From Deltaproteobacteria bacterium (GTDB lineage: Bacteria > Desulfobacterota > Desulfarculia > Adiutricales > Adiutricaceae), in assembly GCA_031265205.1 (NCBI GenBank), contig JAISCZ010000128.1, positions 1 to 56,122 on the forward strand: 56,122 bases of DNA. Reading direction: 5' to 3'. Below are positions 55,011 through 56,122 of the stretch, piece after piece (positions within the stretch are counted from its first letter, which is position 1; each line of letters begins with the position of its first letter). The notes beneath the pieces are model-generated. The model had not been told where the DNA came from and searched no databases. It saw nothing but the letters and a program-made list of their open reading frames with translations. Made by a program: the position numbers and the translations under genes.

Positions 55011-56122
55011 TTACGGAATCAAATCGCCGAACGCCTCCAAGACGAACTTGTCCCACTCCCGCCCTTGTTCCAAGGGGACGGAGGCCAAAAAGATCTTGGC
55101 CTTAAGAAAGGAAAGAGTCTCCGGGGCGTAGAATTCGCCCAGCTTTTCCAGGAGAAAAAGGAAGGCGAAGGAAACGGCGCTCTCCTTGTCCCAGGAACCC
55201 GTCCCGCCCCGGAAGAGGGCGAAAAGCGCGTTCAGCCGCTCACGCCCGACGCCGGCCAAGGCGGCGGCCGCGACTTCGCGCTTGGCTTTCCCCAGCGCGC
55301 TTTCCAGCGCCAAAACTATCCGCGCGAGCTCCCGTAAGTTTTCGGGAATCTCCCTTTGACGCGCGGGGGCGGGAATGGCGGGACGTTCCGCGGACAGGGC
55401 CGGACTGTTGAAGCGGGAGCTTAAAAACGAAGCCCGGCTATTTAAGAGCTCGTCGATCTTCCAGCCTCGAGCGCGGATATCGTCGTTACCGGGATTATCC
55501 CAGGGAAAACCAGCCAGTTCCCCGTCGCCAGCTGGCGGCCAGTCCCCGGACACGCTTTCAATGGCCACAGCCGAGTCCGAGTCCGAGTTCTGGTAAAACG
55601 GCTTCAATGACCTCGACAATCTCTCGGGGCTCTGCAACGTGAGGCAAGCTTTGTATTCGAGCTGACGCGTACGCTCGCGCGCGGGCGAGAACTTAGCCGG
55701 GCTGTCCGCGAACTCGGCCGAGTGGGGGGACTCGGGCGCGCAATTCATCACCACCATGTCGTGGTAAAAAGCGCGCTCTCCCGCCCAATCCCTGGCGAGC
55801 GCCTGCGGAACTCGCTCAAGCGCGGGGAGTTTGTCCGCTTTTTCCGCGCGCTCGTGGACCATGAAGAAAGAGGTATACTCGCTCATCAGCCGGTATTGGA
55901 GAGCCAGCTTTTTTTGGGCCTCTTTGTCGGCCAAGGTCTCCAAGCGAGCGTTCGCGGCGTAACGGGAGAGATTTTCTCCGGCCTCGCTCCAGACGGCGGG
56001 GGTGGTTTCCGTCGTTTCCGCCCCCATCCGCAGGCGCAAGGTCGGCAAAGATTGGGGCGCGGAGGCGAAAGTGGCGAAGGCGTGGACCGTTTGCCCCCCG
56101 GAAACGAAGCGGGAAAGCGCCG
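55011..56122 (-). CDS. C-terminal part of a VIT/vWA-type surface protein, runs off the edge
   Basis: The frame is open to the window edge, so the N-terminus is missing. It starts in this window with SRFVSGGQTVHAFATF and continues LRLRMGAETTE, an order and style typical of the region after the vWA domain in VIT/vWA proteins. LALQYRLMSEYTSFFMVHER follows, resembling the LxYxLLSxYTSFxxV motif of that family. The rest is helical (REIPENLRELARIVLALES, ETLSFLKAKIFLA). A partial relative lies at 49640-50026. Start codons inside the window (TTG at 56048) are not needed, as the frame continues past the edge. Confidence 0.7.
   Translation of the reverse strand, partial: ALSRFVSGGQTVHAFATFASAPQSLPTLRLRMGAETTETTPAVWSEAGENLSRYAANARLETLADKEAQKKLALQYRLMSEYTSFFMVHERAEKADKLPALERVPQALARDWAGERAFYHDMVVMNCAPESPHSAEFADSPAKFSPARERTRQLEYKACLTLQSPERLSRSLKPFYQNSDSDSAVAIESVSGDWPPAGDGELAGFPWDNPGNDDIRARGWKIDELLNSRASFLSSRFNSPALSAERPAIPAPARQREIPENLRELARIVLALESALGKAKREVAAAALAGVGRERLNALFALFRGGTGSWDKESAVSFAFLFLLEKLGEFYAPETLSFLKAKIFLASVPLEQGREWDKFVLEAFGDLIP

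Noticed and set aside
1..56122. CRISPR array
   Set aside because: The repeats found are tandem pairs or protein-coding repeats, with no regularly spaced repeat-spacer pattern.

Overview
The window reads as a chromosomal segment of a high-GC anaerobic bacterium. The gene content fits best with Desulfobacterota (former Deltaproteobacteria), possibly a gut- or host-associated one: a [FeFe]-hydrogenase maturase (HydF), a CooT-type nickel protein next to DUF3842 and an FmdB-like zinc ribbon, a UPF0210/DUF711 protein, an NtrC-type regulator and a Gram-negative envelope (MipA/OmpV, lipoproteins, an autotransporter). This placement is inference; no rRNA or other phylogenetic marker is present. Coding density is low. 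Many 0.4-1.5 kb GC-rich gaps hold no convincing gene, and several decayed or partly duplicated genes are visible, as in a genome under relaxed selection.

Layout. 0.5-4.1 kb: a trp operon (trpE, fused trpGD) behind a complete attenuation leader with promoter, Trp-codon leader peptide, antiterminator, terminator and T-run. 4.2-6.1 kb: a NifU-like Fe-S protein and a MipA/OmpV porin-like protein. 7.2-10.1 kb: an NtrC-family regulator that has lost key AAA+ motifs, preceded by a broken tandem copy of its own 5' end, facing a secreted Ala/Pro-rich protein. 10.9-12.7 kb: a probable decayed region and two small exported proteins. 12.9-19.4 kb: a minus-strand cluster with ABC-2 permease, ABC ATPase, a membrane-anchored protein, a PHP phosphoesterase, a zinc-ribbon protein and UPF0210. 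21-26.6 kb: a heptad/hendecad coiled-coil membrane protein, a large leucine-rich-repeat (LRR) protein, an O-methyltransferase and an ACT-domain regulator. 27.5-28.9 kb: an AT-rich ISKra4-like transposase. 29.1-33.3 kb: a tyrosine phenol-lyase-like enzyme, HydF and aspartate ammonia-lyase, the last two translationally coupled. 33.4-36.9 kb: a SPOR-type lipoprotein, an unknown protein, and FmdB-like / DUF3842 / CooT.

37.4-40.3 kb is an AT-rich island with three tightly packed genes: a C5-cytosine DNA methyltransferase, a DUF262 (GmrS-like, ParB/Srx-fold) protein and a MAE_28990-type HEPN nuclease. This is the best candidate for an unusual system: a methylation-linked defence module whose predicted effector is an Rx4xH HEPN protein.

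40.8-48.8 kb: LD-carboxypeptidase and type III pantothenate kinase, then a segmental tandem duplication of about 2 kb (an RsiV-like DUF3298 protein facing a CapA-like lipoprotein) in which one capA copy has decayed and one DUF3298 copy has lost its stop codon; then holA. 49.6-56.1 kb: a fragment of a VIT/vWA-like gene, an LRR autotransporter with 63-bp repeats and one in-frame TGA, two short elements with terminal inverted repeats, and the intact relative of the fragment running off the right edge.
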